Assembly: GCA_002835545.1 (NCBI GenBank)
Contig: PIZK01000016.1
Coordinates: 142,482-206,481, forward strand
DNA length: 64,000 nucleotides
From: Alteromonadales bacterium alter-6D02
GTDB taxonomy: Bacteria > Pseudomonadota > Gammaproteobacteria > Enterobacterales > Psychrobiaceae
Reading direction: 5' to 3'
Shown: positions 55,035 to 64,000 of the stretch, piece after piece
How the letters are laid out: every line of letters begins with the position of its first letter
How positions within the stretch are numbered: position 1 is the stretch's first letter
Translations under genes and position numbers: made by a program
Notes under the pieces: generated by a model
Databases searched by the model: none
Seen by the model: only the letters and a program-made list of their open reading frames with translations
What the model was told of the DNA's origin: nothing

Positions 55035-56801
55035 GTGAGTATTCCTGTTTTAGAATTTGATGCAGTAGTAATTGGTGCCGGTGGTGCTGGTATGCGTGCT
55101 GCATTACAGATCTCACAAGAAGGTAAAACTTGTGCATTGATCTCAAAAGTTTTTCCTACTCGTTCACATACCGTATCTGCGCAAGGTGGTATCACCGTTG
55201 CTCTAGGTAACAGCCATGAAGATAACTGGCACTGGCACATGTACGATACTGTTAAAGGTTCTGATTTTATCGGTGACCAAGACGCTATCGAATATATGTG
55301 TGAAGCGGGTCCTGAAGCTATTATCGAACTAGAGAACATGGGTTTACCTTTCTCTCGCTTTGAAAACGGCAAAATTTATCAACGTCCTTTTGGTGGTCAA
55401 TCAAAAGAGTTTGGTGGCGAGCAAGCAGCACGTACTGCGGCCGCAGCTGACCGTACTGGTCACGCGTTATTACACCTGCTTTACCAACAGAACGTTAAAA
55501 ACAAAACCAATGTATTCAGTGAATGGTATGCCCTAGACCTCGTTAAAAATGACGAAGGTACAGTTGTTGGTTGTACTGCAATGAACATTGAAACTGGTGA
55601 AGTTGTTTACTTCAAATCTCGTGCAACAGTATTAGCTACTGGTGGTGCGGGTCGTATCTATGCATCAACAACGAATGCTCACATCAATACTGGTGACGGC
55701 GTTGGTATGGCAATCCGTGCGGGTTGTTCAATGCAGGATATGGAAATGTGGCAATTCCACCCGACAGGTATCGCAGGCGCTGGTGTTCTAGTGACTGAAG
55801 GTTGTCGTGGTGAGGGTGGTTACCTACTGAACAAAGACGGTGAACGTTTCATGGAACGTTACGCACCTAACGCAAAAGATTTAGCATCTCGTGACGTTGT
55901 TGCTCGTTCGATGATGAATGAAATCCGTGAAGGTCGTGGTTTAGATGGTCCTTTAGGTCCACACTGTTTATTAAAACTTGATCACTTAGGAAAAGAAACG
56001 CTTGAGTCACGCCTTCCAGGTGTTTGTGACTTATCTCGTACTTTTGCTCACACTGATCCAGCTGATGCGCCGATTCCAGTATTACCAACATGTCACTACA
56101 TGATGGGTGGTGTTATGGCTAACATTCACGGTCAAGCGTTAACACGTGGTGAAGACGGTGAAGACAAAATTGTTGAAGGTTTATTCGCTGTTGGTGAAAT
56201 TGCTTGTGTATCTGTACATGGCGCAAACCGCTTAGGTGGTAACTCACTACTTGATTTAGTGGTATTTGGTCGTTCTGCTGGTAAATACTTAGGTGAATAC
56301 CTAAATAACGATTTATCACACAAAGATGCTTCTGAAGCAGACATTGATGCAGCACTAGCGCGTCTGAACCGTTGGGAAAATAACAAAGACGGCGAAGACC
56401 CTGTACAAATCAAGAAAGATATGCAGCTTTGTATGCAGCTTAACTTCTCAGTATTCCGTGAAGGTAAAGCGATGGCTGAAGGCCTAGCTGAGCTTAAGAA
56501 GATTCGTGAGCGCCTACAAAACGCTAAGCTGTCTGATAACTCTGCTGAGTTCAACACGCAACGTATCGAATGTTTAGAATTAGATAACTTAATGGAAACA
56601 GCTTACGCAACTGCAATGGCTGCTAACTTCCGTGAAGAATCTCGTGGAGCTCACTCTCGTGAAGATTTCCCTGAGCGTGATGATGACAACTGGCTATGCC
56701 ACAGTGTTTATCACCCAGAGTCTGGAACGATGACTAAGCGTGAAGTTAACTTCTCGCCTAAGACACGTGAAGCATTCCCACCTAAAGCTCGTACATACTA
56801 A
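55035..56801 (+). CDS. sdhA: Succinate dehydrogenase flavoprotein subunit
   Basis: SdhA oxidises succinate to fumarate with covalent FAD (588 residues, on the cytoplasmic face). Visible are the dinucleotide fold [14 protein letters not shown], the FAD-linking His in [11 protein letters not shown] (about 45), the active-site segment [26 protein letters not shown], and [15 protein letters not shown]. The start is GTG, one base after the sdhD stop. Confidence 0.98.
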   Translation: MSIPVLEFDAVVIGAGGAGMRAALQISQEGKTCALISKVFPTRSHTVSAQGGITVALGNSHEDNWHWHMYDTVKGSDFIGDQDAIEYMCEAGPEAIIELENMGLPFSRFENGKIYQRPFGGQSKEFGGEQAARTAAAADRTGHALLHLLYQQNVKNKTNVFSEWYALDLVKNDEGTVVGCTAMNIETGEVVYFKSRATVLATGGAGRIYASTTNAHINTGDGVGMAIRAGCSMQDMEMWQFHPTGIAGAGVLVTEGCRGEGGYLLNKDGERFMERYAPNAKDLASRDVVARSMMNEIREGRGLDGPLGPHCLLKLDHLGKETLESRLPGVCDLSRTFAHTDPADAPIPVLPTCHYMMGGVMANIHGQALTRGEDGEDKIVEGLFAVGEIACVSVHGANRLGGNSLLDLVVFGRSAGKYLGEYLNNDLSHKDASEADIDAALARLNRWENNKDGEDPVQIKKDMQLCMQLNFSVFREGKAMAEGLAELKKIRERLQNAKLSDNSAEFNTQRIECLELDNLMETAYATAMAANFREESRGAHSREDFPERDDDNWLCHSVYHPESGTMTKREVNFSPKTREAFPPKARTY

Positions 56802-56811
56802 GGAGAGAGTG

Positions 56812-57522
56812 ATGAAAAAAGTATTCTCAATTTATCGCTACAATCCTGATGTTGATGCGAAGCCGTACATGAAGGATTATACGTTAGAGTTAGAAGATGG
56901 CTCTGATATCATGGTTCTTGATGCACTTATCTTGTTAAAAGAACAAGATCCAACATTATCATTCCGTCGTTCATGTCGTGAAGGTGTATGTGGTAGTGAT
57001 GGCGTAAACATGAATGGTAAAAATGGCCTTGCATGTATTACTCCGTTATCTCACTTACAAGGTGAAAAAATCGTATTACGTCCATTACCTGGTCTACCGG
57101 TAATTCGTGACTTAATCATCGATATGAGCCAGTTCTACACGCAGTACGAAAAGATTAAGCCTTACCTAATTAACGATGGTAAAGAGCAACCAGCACGTGA
57201 GCATCTACAGTCAATTGAAGAACGTGACAAGTTAGATGGTTTATACGAATGTATTTTATGTGCATGTTGTTCAACGGCTTGTCCATCATTCTGGTGGAAT
57301 CCAGATAAGTTTATTGGCCCATCTGGTCTGTTACACGCTTACCGATTCTTAATCGATAGCCGTGATACAGCGACTGATGAGCGTTTAAGCGAGTTGGATG
57401 ACGCATTTAGTGTATTCCGTTGTCACGGAATCATGAACTGTGTTAGCGTTTGTCCGAAAGGATTAAATCCAACAAAAGCCATTGGTCACATCAAGTCTAT
57501 GTTGTTAAACAGAGCTGTTTAA
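56812..57522 (+). CDS. sdhB: Succinate dehydrogenase iron-sulfur subunit
   Basis: The 236-residue electron-transfer subunit carries three clusters: 2Fe-2S (RRSCREGVCGSDG and a later Cys), 4Fe-4S (ECILCACCSTACP) and 3Fe-4S (FRCHGIMNCVSVCPKG). AAGGAGAGA precedes the ATG; the frame's extension into sdhA is spurious. A terminator follows before sucA. Confidence 0.98.
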   Translation: MKKVFSIYRYNPDVDAKPYMKDYTLELEDGSDIMVLDALILLKEQDPTLSFRRSCREGVCGSDGVNMNGKNGLACITPLSHLQGEKIVLRPLPGLPVIRDLIIDMSQFYTQYEKIKPYLINDGKEQPAREHLQSIEERDKLDGLYECILCACCSTACPSFWWNPDKFIGPSGLLHAYRFLIDSRDTATDERLSELDDAFSVFRCHGIMNCVSVCPKGLNPTKAIGHIKSMLLNRAV

Positions 57523-57562
57523 TATGGACCTTGACCTAGGGTTAATAAAAAAATAAGAATCT

Positions 57563-57600
57563 AAATAGCCATACTCTCATTGGAGGGTTGGCTATTTTTA
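57563..57600 (+). terminator. Intrinsic terminator between sdhB and sucA
   Basis: AAATAGCCA-T-ACTCTC pairs with GAGGGT-TGGCTATTT (15 pairs with one bulge and one G-U) around ATTG, then TTTTTA. It would separate sdh from suc transcription, at least in part. Confidence 0.8.
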
Positions 57601-57728
57601 CGTTAGGAACATTTAAAATTTTTGATTAAATTTGGCTTTAATGATAACAATTCTCGATTGGGTTTTGTGTTTTAAAGCATTGTGACTAGATTTATTGTAG
57701 CGTTTGGCTAATTTAAAAAGGGCAAAAA

Positions 57729-60542
57729 ATGCATGAAGGCATAATGAAGGCGTGGTTAGAATCATCACACCTAGCAGGTGCTAATGCTGGCTATATAGAA
57801 GACTTGTATGAAGCATACCTTGAAGATGCGACATTAGTTTCTGATGAGTGGAGAGCTGTCTTTGAACAGTTACCACGCGCAGAAAGCGATGCAGCTGAAG
57901 AAGTGAATCATACAAAAATCCGCGATTATTTTCGCCGAGCTGCCAAAGAATTACGTGGTGGCGGTGCCAGCGAGATAGACCCGCAGACTGCTTCTAAGCA
58001 AGTAAAAGTACTGCAAATGATCAACGCCTACCGCTTTCGCGGTCATCAACACGCTAACCTAGATCCATTAGGGTTATGGCAGCGTGAGAAAGTGGCGGAG
58101 TTAAATCCAGCTTTTCACACTTTAGATAAAGACGACATGGAGACTGAGTTTAATGTCGGTTCTTTTGCTGTAGGCAAAGAATCTCTTAAGCTTAAAGACT
58201 TACATGCTGCTTTAGAAAAGACTTACTGTGGTAGTGTTGGTGCAGAATATATGCACATCACTGATACAGAAGAGAAGCGTTGGATTCAGCAGCAACTTGA
58301 GTCAGCTCAAAGTTCACCGTCTTACTCTAAAGATGAAAAACTACGTTTATTATCAGGATTAACTGCTGCTGAAGGTATTGAAAAATACATTGGTGCAAAA
58401 TTCCCTGGTGCAAAACGCTTTTCATTGGAAGGTGGTGGTGCGTTAATTCCTATGCTTCGCGAAGTACTTTATCGCGCAGGCGAACACGGTTCGAAAGAAA
58501 TCGTTTTAGGGATGGCGCATCGTGGTCGACTTAATGTATTAGTCAATCTGCTCGGTAAAAAACCGTCAGAATTATTTGATGAGTTTGCTGGTAATCATGA
58601 TGAAGTTCATGGTTCGGGTGATGTTAAATACCACCAAGGTTTCTCATCAGACTTTGAAACGCCAAGTGGTGCGCTTCACGTAGCAATGGCCTTTAACCCG
58701 TCTCATCTGGAAATCGTAAATCCAGTGGTTATTGGTTCTGTTCGTGCACGTCAAGACCGTCTTAACTGTAAAGATGGTGGCTTAGTTATGCCAATCACTA
58801 TTCATGGTGATAGTGCAATTGCGGGTCAGGGCGTTGTGCAAGAAACATTTAATATGTCTCAAGCACGTGCATTTAAGGTTGGTGGTACAATTCGTATCGT
58901 TGTAAATAACCAAGTTGGTTTTACAACAAACAACCCAGAAGATACACGTTCTACCATGTACTGTACTGATATCGCTAAGATGGTACAGGCACCGATTTTC
59001 CACGTGAATGGTGATGATCCAGAAGCGGTTGCTTTTGTTTCTCGTATTGCCGTTGATTATCGAAACAAATTTAAACGTGATGTTGTAATTGATTTAGTAT
59101 GTTATCGCCGTCATGGTCATAACGAAGCGGATGAGCCGAATGCGACTCAACCGTTGATGTATCAAAAAATCAAACGTCATCCAACCCCACGTAAGATTTA
59201 TGCTGATAAGCTACTCAGTGCGAATGTTTTAGAGCAAGCTGACTTATCAAGTATGATCAATGATTACCGTGACCGCTTAGATCATGGTGACTGTGTGGTT
59301 GATGAGTGGCGTCCAATGACATTACACTCAACTGATTGGTCTCCTTATATCGGTCATGATTGGGATATTAGCTATGATGCAACACTGCCGCTGGAAACAG
59401 TTAAAGCGTTGGGTCACAAAATGTGTGAATTCCCAGAAGCACATAAATTGCATTCACGTGTTGCTAAAATCTATAACGATCGTGTCACGATGGCCAATGG
59501 TGAAAAACCTGTTGATTGGGGTTTCGCTGAAAATCTAGCTTATGCAACGATTCTTGATGAGGGTGCGAATGTTCGTATTATCGGTCAAGATAGTGGACGT
59601 GGAACCTTCTTCCATCGTCACGCTGTGCTACATAACCAAGAAGATGCTAGTACTTACGTGCCATTGAAGAATTTATCTGAAGAACAAGGTAAATTCCGTC
59701 TGTTTGATTCAGTGTTATCTGAAAATTCAGTCGTTGCATTCGAATATGGTTATACAACAGCAGAGCCTGCGGGTCTAAACATTTGGGAAGCTCAGTTTGG
59801 TGATTTCGCTAACTGTGCCCAAGTTGTTTTCGATCAGTTCATTTCATCTGGTGAGCAAAAGTGGGGCCGTTTATGTGGCTTAACTATGTTGTTACCACAT
59901 GGTTATGAAGGGCAAGGCCCAGAGCATTCATCTGCTCGTTTAGAGCGTTTCTTACAGCTGTGTGCTGATCACAATATGCAAGTTGTTATACCATCGACGC
60001 CTGCGCAAATTTATCACATGCTGCGTCGCCAAGTGGTTCGTCCTATGCGTCGTCCGTTAGTGGTAATGACACCTAAATCATTGTTACGTCATCCGTTATG
60101 TACATCATCGCTAGAAGAATTAGCGAGCGGTACATTCCAAAACGTAATCGGTGAAATAGATGACATCGACTCAAGCAAAGTGAAACGTGTTGTATTTTGT
60201 AGCGGTAAAGTTTATTACGAGCTATTACAACAACGTCGCGACAGCGGACAAGATGATATTGCGATTATTCGTATTGAGCAGTTATACCCATTCCCGCATG
60301 AAGAAGTGACTAACTTATTAGCACAATATGCTCATGTAACTGATTTTGTATGGTGTCAAGAAGAGCCGCAAAACCAAGGCGCTTGGTACTGTTCACAACA
60401 CCATTTCTGGAATGCAATTCCAAATGGTGCTTCGCTGACCTATGCTGGCCGTGAAGCGTCTGCTGCACCTGCTTGTGGTTACCCAGCAATGCACAAACAA
60501 CAACAAGAAGCGTTAGTAAACGCTGCGTTGACGATTAAATAA
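57729..60542 (+). CDS. sucA: 2-oxoglutarate dehydrogenase E1 component
   Basis: A thiamin-diphosphate decarboxylase that starts the conversion of 2-oxoglutarate to succinyl-CoA (937 residues, cytosolic complex). The N-terminus [14 protein letters not shown] and [15 protein letters not shown] matches E. coli. Cofactor-site segments are [29 protein letters not shown] and [11 protein letters not shown]. The C-terminus has [16 protein letters not shown] precedes the ATG. It probably has its own promoter in the 130 bp after the sdhB terminator. Confidence 0.98.
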   Translation: MHEGIMKAWLESSHLAGANAGYIEDLYEAYLEDATLVSDEWRAVFEQLPRAESDAAEEVNHTKIRDYFRRAAKELRGGGASEIDPQTASKQVKVLQMINAYRFRGHQHANLDPLGLWQREKVAELNPAFHTLDKDDMETEFNVGSFAVGKESLKLKDLHAALEKTYCGSVGAEYMHITDTEEKRWIQQQLESAQSSPSYSKDEKLRLLSGLTAAEGIEKYIGAKFPGAKRFSLEGGGALIPMLREVLYRAGEHGSKEIVLGMAHRGRLNVLVNLLGKKPSELFDEFAGNHDEVHGSGDVKYHQGFSSDFETPSGALHVAMAFNPSHLEIVNPVVIGSVRARQDRLNCKDGGLVMPITIHGDSAIAGQGVVQETFNMSQARAFKVGGTIRIVVNNQVGFTTNNPEDTRSTMYCTDIAKMVQAPIFHVNGDDPEAVAFVSRIAVDYRNKFKRDVVIDLVCYRRHGHNEADEPNATQPLMYQKIKRHPTPRKIYADKLLSANVLEQADLSSMINDYRDRLDHGDCVVDEWRPMTLHSTDWSPYIGHDWDISYDATLPLETVKALGHKMCEFPEAHKLHSRVAKIYNDRVTMANGEKPVDWGFAENLAYATILDEGANVRIIGQDSGRGTFFHRHAVLHNQEDASTYVPLKNLSEEQGKFRLFDSVLSENSVVAFEYGYTTAEPAGLNIWEAQFGDFANCAQVVFDQFISSGEQKWGRLCGLTMLLPHGYEGQGPEHSSARLERFLQLCADHNMQVVIPSTPAQIYHMLRRQVVRPMRRPLVVMTPKSLLRHPLCTSSLEELASGTFQNVIGEIDDIDSSKVKRVVFCSGKVYYELLQQRRDSGQDDIAIIRIEQLYPFPHEEVTNLLAQYAHVTDFVWCQEEPQNQGAWYCSQHHFWNAIPNGASLTYAGREASAAPACGYPAMHKQQQEALVNAALTIK

Positions 60543-60561
60543 ATTATTAAGGGAAAAGTCG

Positions 60562-61749
60562 ATGAGTGTCGAAATTAAAGTTCCTGTATTACCAGAGTCA
60601 GTTGCTGACGCTGGTGTTGCTACATGGCACGTAAGTGTTGGTCAAAGTGTTTCTCGTGATGAGAACCTAGTTGACATTGAAACTGATAAAGTGGTTTTAG
60701 AAGTTCCTTCGCCAGTTGATGGTGTGATTGTTGAAATCCGTGAAGAAGAAGGCGCAACGGTTCTTGGTGAGCAAGTCATTGCAATCATCAAAGAAGGTGC
60801 AGTTGCAGGCCAAGAAGTTTCTAAAGAAGAAGCTGCTCCGGCACCTGCTGCTGAAGCTGCTCCAGCTGAAGAAGAATCTTCTGATGCGTTAAGCCCATCA
60901 GTTCGTCGCCTACTTTCAGAGCATAACTTAAACAGCGATAACATCAAAGGTACTGGTGTTGGTGGTCGTTTAACTAAAGAAGATGTTGAAAAGCACATTC
61001 AAAGTACTGGCGCTGCGGCTCCAGTTGCTGCGGCTCCTGCATTAGGTGCACGTGATCAAAAACGTGTTCCAATGACTCGTTTACGTAAAACTATTGCTAA
61101 CCGTCTGCTACAAGCAACAAACGAAACAGCAATGCTAACGACGTTCAACGAAATCAACATGAAGCCAATCATGGATTTACGTAAGCAATACAAAGATGTA
61201 TTTGAAGAGCGTCATGGTTGTCGTCTAGGCTTTATGTCTTTCTACGTGAAAGCGGTAACTGAAGCATTAAAACGCTTCCCAGAAATCAACGCGTCTATCG
61301 ACGGTGATGATATCGTTTATCACAACTTCTTCGATGTGAGCATTGCGGTTTCTACACCACGCGGTCTGGTAACACCAGTATTACGTGATACTGACCAAAT
61401 GAGCATGGCAGACATCGAAAAGAAAATTCGTGAATTGGCTATTAAAGGCCGTGATGGTAAACTAAGCGTCGACGAAATGACTGGCGGTAACTTCACAGTA
61501 ACCAACGGTGGCGTATTCGGTTCACTTATCTCTACACCAATCATCAACTTACCACAAAGCGCTATCTTAGGAATGCACAAAATCCAAGATCGCCCAATGG
61601 CTGTTGACGGTAAAGTAGAAATCTTACCGATGATGTATCTAGCCTTATCATACGATCACCGTATCGTTGATGGTAAAGGTTCTGTTGGCTTCCTAGTAAC
61701 AATTAAAGAGTTATTAGAAGATCCAACTCGTCTACTACTTGATGTATAA
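60562..61749 (+). CDS. sucB: 2-oxoglutarate dehydrogenase E2, dihydrolipoyl succinyltransferase
   Basis: The 395-residue core of the complex. It has one lipoyl domain (lipoyl-Lys in [14 protein letters not shown], about residue 43), an Ala/Pro/Glu-rich linker (about 92-112), a peripheral-subunit-binding domain ([14 protein letters not shown]), and the catalytic domain with [12 protein letters not shown]. It transfers succinyl groups to CoA. E3 (lpd) is elsewhere. Confidence 0.98.
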   Translation: MSVEIKVPVLPESVADAGVATWHVSVGQSVSRDENLVDIETDKVVLEVPSPVDGVIVEIREEEGATVLGEQVIAIIKEGAVAGQEVSKEEAAPAPAAEAAPAEEESSDALSPSVRRLLSEHNLNSDNIKGTGVGGRLTKEDVEKHIQSTGAAAPVAAAPALGARDQKRVPMTRLRKTIANRLLQATNETAMLTTFNEINMKPIMDLRKQYKDVFEERHGCRLGFMSFYVKAVTEALKRFPEINASIDGDDIVYHNFFDVSIAVSTPRGLVTPVLRDTDQMSMADIEKKIRELAIKGRDGKLSVDEMTGGNFTVTNGGVFGSLISTPIINLPQSAILGMHKIQDRPMAVDGKVEILPMMYLALSYDHRIVDGKGSVGFLVTIKELLEDPTRLLLDV

Positions 61750-61769
61750 TCTCAAGCCATAGACATTTT

Positions 61770-61793
61770 GGCATGCTGCAAAGGCAGCATGCC
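61770..61793. other. Perfect hairpin between sucB and sucC
   Basis: The 10-bp arms GGCATGCTGC and GCAGCATGCC enclose four bases, with no T run. It may protect or process the mRNA or be a REP-like single element; it is not a normal terminator. Confidence 0.6.
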
Positions 61794-61894
61794 GATTGAA
61801 AAGCATTAAAATTGGCCCTTGTTATAGGTGCTATTTGGTTGTCGCTAAACGTAGAACGACAACTGTATTTTAACTAACGTGACGGAAAATCATC

Positions 61895-63061
61895 ATGAAT
61901 TTGCATGAGTATCAAGCGAAACAATTATTCGCAGAATATGGTTTACCAGTATCTGAAGGGTTCGCATGTGATACCCCTCAAGAAGCTGCTGAAGCTGCTG
62001 ACAAGATCGGCGGAGATATGTGGGTTGTTAAAACTCAAGTACACGCCGGTGGCCGTGGTAAAGCTGGCGGTGTTAAGCTAGTAAAAACAAAAGAAGAAAT
62101 CAAAGACTTTGCACAACACTGGTTAGGCAAAAACTTAGTTACTTATCAAACAGATGAAAATGGTCAGCCAGTTGCTAAAATTTTAGTAGAAAGCTGTACA
62201 GACATCGCTAACGAGTTATACCTTGGCGCTGTTGTAGACCGTGGTACGCGTAAAGTGGTATTCATGGCATCTACTGAAGGTGGTGTTGAAATCGAAACTG
62301 TTGCTGAAGAGACTCCTGAGTTAATTCACAAAGCAGAAATCGATCCACTAGTAGGCCCACAAGCTTACCAAGCACGTGAGTTAGGTTTCAAATTAGGTTT
62401 AAACCCTACTCAAATGAAACAGTTCGTTAAGATCTTCATGGGTCTAGCTAACATGTTTAACGATCATGATTTCGCTCTATTAGAAATCAACCCGCTAGTA
62501 ATCACAGACGAAGGTAACCTTCACTGTCTAGACGGCAAGATCGGTATCGATGGTAACGCACTTTACCGTCAACCAAAAATCCGTGAAATGCACGATCCTT
62601 CACAAGAAGACGAGCGTGAAGCTCACGCTGCACAATGGGAACTAAACTACGTTGCATTAGACGGTAACGTTGGTTGTATGGTTAACGGTGCTGGCCTAGC
62701 AATGGGTACGATGGATATCGTAAACCTACACGGCGGCAAGCCAGCTAACTTCCTAGATGTTGGCGGCGGCGCGACTAAAGAACGTGTTTCTGAAGCATTC
62801 AAAATCATCCTATCTGACGACAACGTTAAAGCTGTTCTAGTAAACATCTTTGGCGGTATCGTACGTTGTGACATGATTGCTGAAGGTATCATCGGCGCAG
62901 TTAAAGAAGTTGGCGTTGAAGTTCCTGTTGTTGTACGTCTTGAAGGTACAAATGCTGAAGCGGGTCGTGAAGTATTGAAAAACTCTGATGTTGCTGTAAT
63001 CGCTGCTGAATCACTAACTGACGCAGCACTTAAAGTTGTTGCTGCTGCGGAGGGCAAATAA
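61895..63061 (+). CDS. sucC: Succinyl-CoA synthetase beta subunit
   Basis: A 388-residue ADP-forming ligase subunit with an ATP-grasp domain ([38 protein letters not shown]) and a C-terminal CoA-ligase domain ([18 protein letters not shown]). With SucD it converts succinyl-CoA to succinate and ATP. The stop shares one base with the sucD start (TAATG). Confidence 0.98.
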   Translation: MNLHEYQAKQLFAEYGLPVSEGFACDTPQEAAEAADKIGGDMWVVKTQVHAGGRGKAGGVKLVKTKEEIKDFAQHWLGKNLVTYQTDENGQPVAKILVESCTDIANELYLGAVVDRGTRKVVFMASTEGGVEIETVAEETPELIHKAEIDPLVGPQAYQARELGFKLGLNPTQMKQFVKIFMGLANMFNDHDFALLEINPLVITDEGNLHCLDGKIGIDGNALYRQPKIREMHDPSQEDEREAHAAQWELNYVALDGNVGCMVNGAGLAMGTMDIVNLHGGKPANFLDVGGGATKERVSEAFKIILSDDNVKAVLVNIFGGIVRCDMIAEGIIGAVKEVGVEVPVVVRLEGTNAEAGREVLKNSDVAVIAAESLTDAALKVVAAAEGK

Positions 63062-63933
63062 TGTCTGTATTAATTAACAAAGATACCAAAGTAATCTGTC
63101 AAGGTTTCACTGGTGGTCAAGGTACTTTCCACTCAGAGCAAGCGCTTGAGTACGGAACTCAAATGGTTGGTGGCGTAAGCCCAGGCAAGGGTGGTCAAAC
63201 TCACCTAGGTCTTCCAGTATTTAACACAGTTCGTGAAGCGGTAGAAGCAACTGGCGCAACTGCTACAGTTATCTACGTACCAGCTCCTTTCTGTAAAGAT
63301 GCTATCTTAGAAGCAATCGATGCTGGTATCGAGCTTATCGTAACTATCACTGAAGGTATCCCAACTTTAGACATGGTTGACGTTAAAGTTAAGCTTGAGC
63401 AAACTGGCGTTCGTATGATTGGTCCTAACTGTCCAGGTGTTATCACTCCTGGCGAAACTAAGATTGGTATCATGCCTGGTCACATTCACTTACCTGGTAA
63501 AGTAGGTATCGTATCTCGTTCTGGTACGCTTACTTATGAAGCAGTTAAGCAAACAACTGATGCTGGCTTCGGTCAATCTACTTGTGTAGGTATCGGTGGT
63601 GACCCAATCCCAGGTACTAACTTCATCGACGTTTTAGAAATGTTCCAAAACGACGACCAAACTGAAGCAATCGTAATGATTGGTGAAATTGGTGGTACTG
63701 CTGAAGAAGAAGCGGCTGAGTACATCAAAGCAAACGTTACTAAACCTGTTGTTTCTTACATTGCTGGTGTTACTGCACCAGAAGGTAAGCGTATGGGTCA
63801 CGCTGGCGCAATCATCGCTGGCGGTAAAGGTACTGCTGATGAGAAATTCGCTGCTCTAGAAGCTGCAGGCGTTAAGACTGTACGTTCACTAGCTGACATC
63901 GGTGTTGCACTTAAAGAAAAGACTGGTTGGTAA
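63061..63933 (+). CDS. sucD: Succinyl-CoA synthetase alpha subunit
   Basis: A 290-residue subunit carrying the CoA-binding Rossmann domain ([16 protein letters not shown]) and the phosphorylated His in [13 protein letters not shown] (about 246). [13 protein letters not shown] is the family signature. Last gene of the suc operon. Confidence 0.98.
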   Translation: MSVLINKDTKVICQGFTGGQGTFHSEQALEYGTQMVGGVSPGKGGQTHLGLPVFNTVREAVEATGATATVIYVPAPFCKDAILEAIDAGIELIVTITEGIPTLDMVDVKVKLEQTGVRMIGPNCPGVITPGETKIGIMPGHIHLPGKVGIVSRSGTLTYEAVKQTTDAGFGQSTCVGIGGDPIPGTNFIDVLEMFQNDDQTEAIVMIGEIGGTAEEEAAEYIKANVTKPVVSYIAGVTAPEGKRMGHAGAIIAGGKGTADEKFAALEAAGVKTVRSLADIGVALKEKTGW

Positions 63934-63960
63934 GCTCTGCTTAATCACTAGTTAATTCTT

Positions 63961-63988
63961 AAAAAGGTCACTTCGGTGACCTTTTTTA
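63961..63988 (+). terminator. Terminator of the suc operon
   Basis: The perfect stem AAAAAGGTCAC/GTGACCTTTTT has a TTCG tetraloop and T run. Confidence 0.93.
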
Positions 63989-64000
63989 TTGCCTGCAATA

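Overview
This 64-kb window is a chromosomal, mostly housekeeping segment of a marine-type gammaproteobacterium, most likely of the order Alteromonadales. The evidence is: A+T-rich genes of typical gammaproteobacterial families (tilS, proS, trmO, dapE next to a YffB-type gene, priC and rsmS, dusC, rsuA); a TtpC-type TonB operon with DUF3450 and TPR proteins, as known in Vibrio and Shewanella; a second elongation factor G; and gltA divergent from sdhCDAB-sucABCD. No tRNA, rRNA, IS element, prophage or CRISPR array was seen. The only stable RNA gene recognised is the 4.5S/SRP RNA. A species name cannot be given from sequence alone.

Layout. 0-7.4 kb: truncated tilS, a diguanylate cyclase, a patatin-like lipase, an AraC regulator, proS, trmO, and a cold-shock gene with a long leader. 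7.7-12.1 kb: two exported amidohydrolases in an operon, in which two of three amidohydrolase domains have lost the HxH metal motif. 12.3-14.5 kb: a glutathione peroxidase, then an AcuR/NemR-like TetR regulator and acuI (acrylyl-CoA reductase), with near-identical palindromes in front of both. 14.6-18.7 kb: a minus-strand operon of a YffB-type gene, dapE, an M15 peptidase, a DUF2897 protein and an M49-like lipoprotein. 18.8-20.4 kb: a PTS-IIA-like protein whose phosphoacceptor His is Tyr, and cysK. 20.6-28.6 kb: a MoxR/VWA pair, a FabH-like synthase, rsuA, a double-REC GGDEF regulator, hpd divergent from a LysR gene across a concentric dyad, and comEA.

28.7-38.7 kb: the 4.5S RNA, a GAF-GGDEF-EAL protein translationally linked to pfkA, a beta-CASP metallo-hydrolase, and a tightly overlapped minus-strand operon dinG-tauE-priC-HDAC-rsmS. 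rsmS encodes only 51 residues. 39.5-44.5 kb: DUF3450-ttpC-exbB-exbD-tonB-TPR, an energy transducer for outer-membrane uptake, preceded by about 870 bp without a clear gene. 44.6-49.7 kb: a DUF885 lipoprotein, dusC and fusA2. 49.8-50.7 kb: nine head-to-tail copies of a 100-bp non-coding repeat lying between the fusA2 terminator and the stop codon of a GlxA-type AraC regulator. 50.7-52.5 kb: that regulator and two small membrane proteins (one MAPEG). 52.5-64 kb: gltA, then sdhCDAB, sucAB and sucCD, together much of the TCA cycle, punctuated by hairpins.

The observations most worth follow-up are the 9 x 100-bp array, the 49-bp concentric dyad between hpd and its neighbouring regulator, the apparently leaderless acuR with a -10-overlapping operator, the PTS-IIA-like protein without its phosphoacceptor, the EAL-pfkA coupling, and the degenerate amidohydrolases. 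None of these shows an obviously new defence or mobile system.
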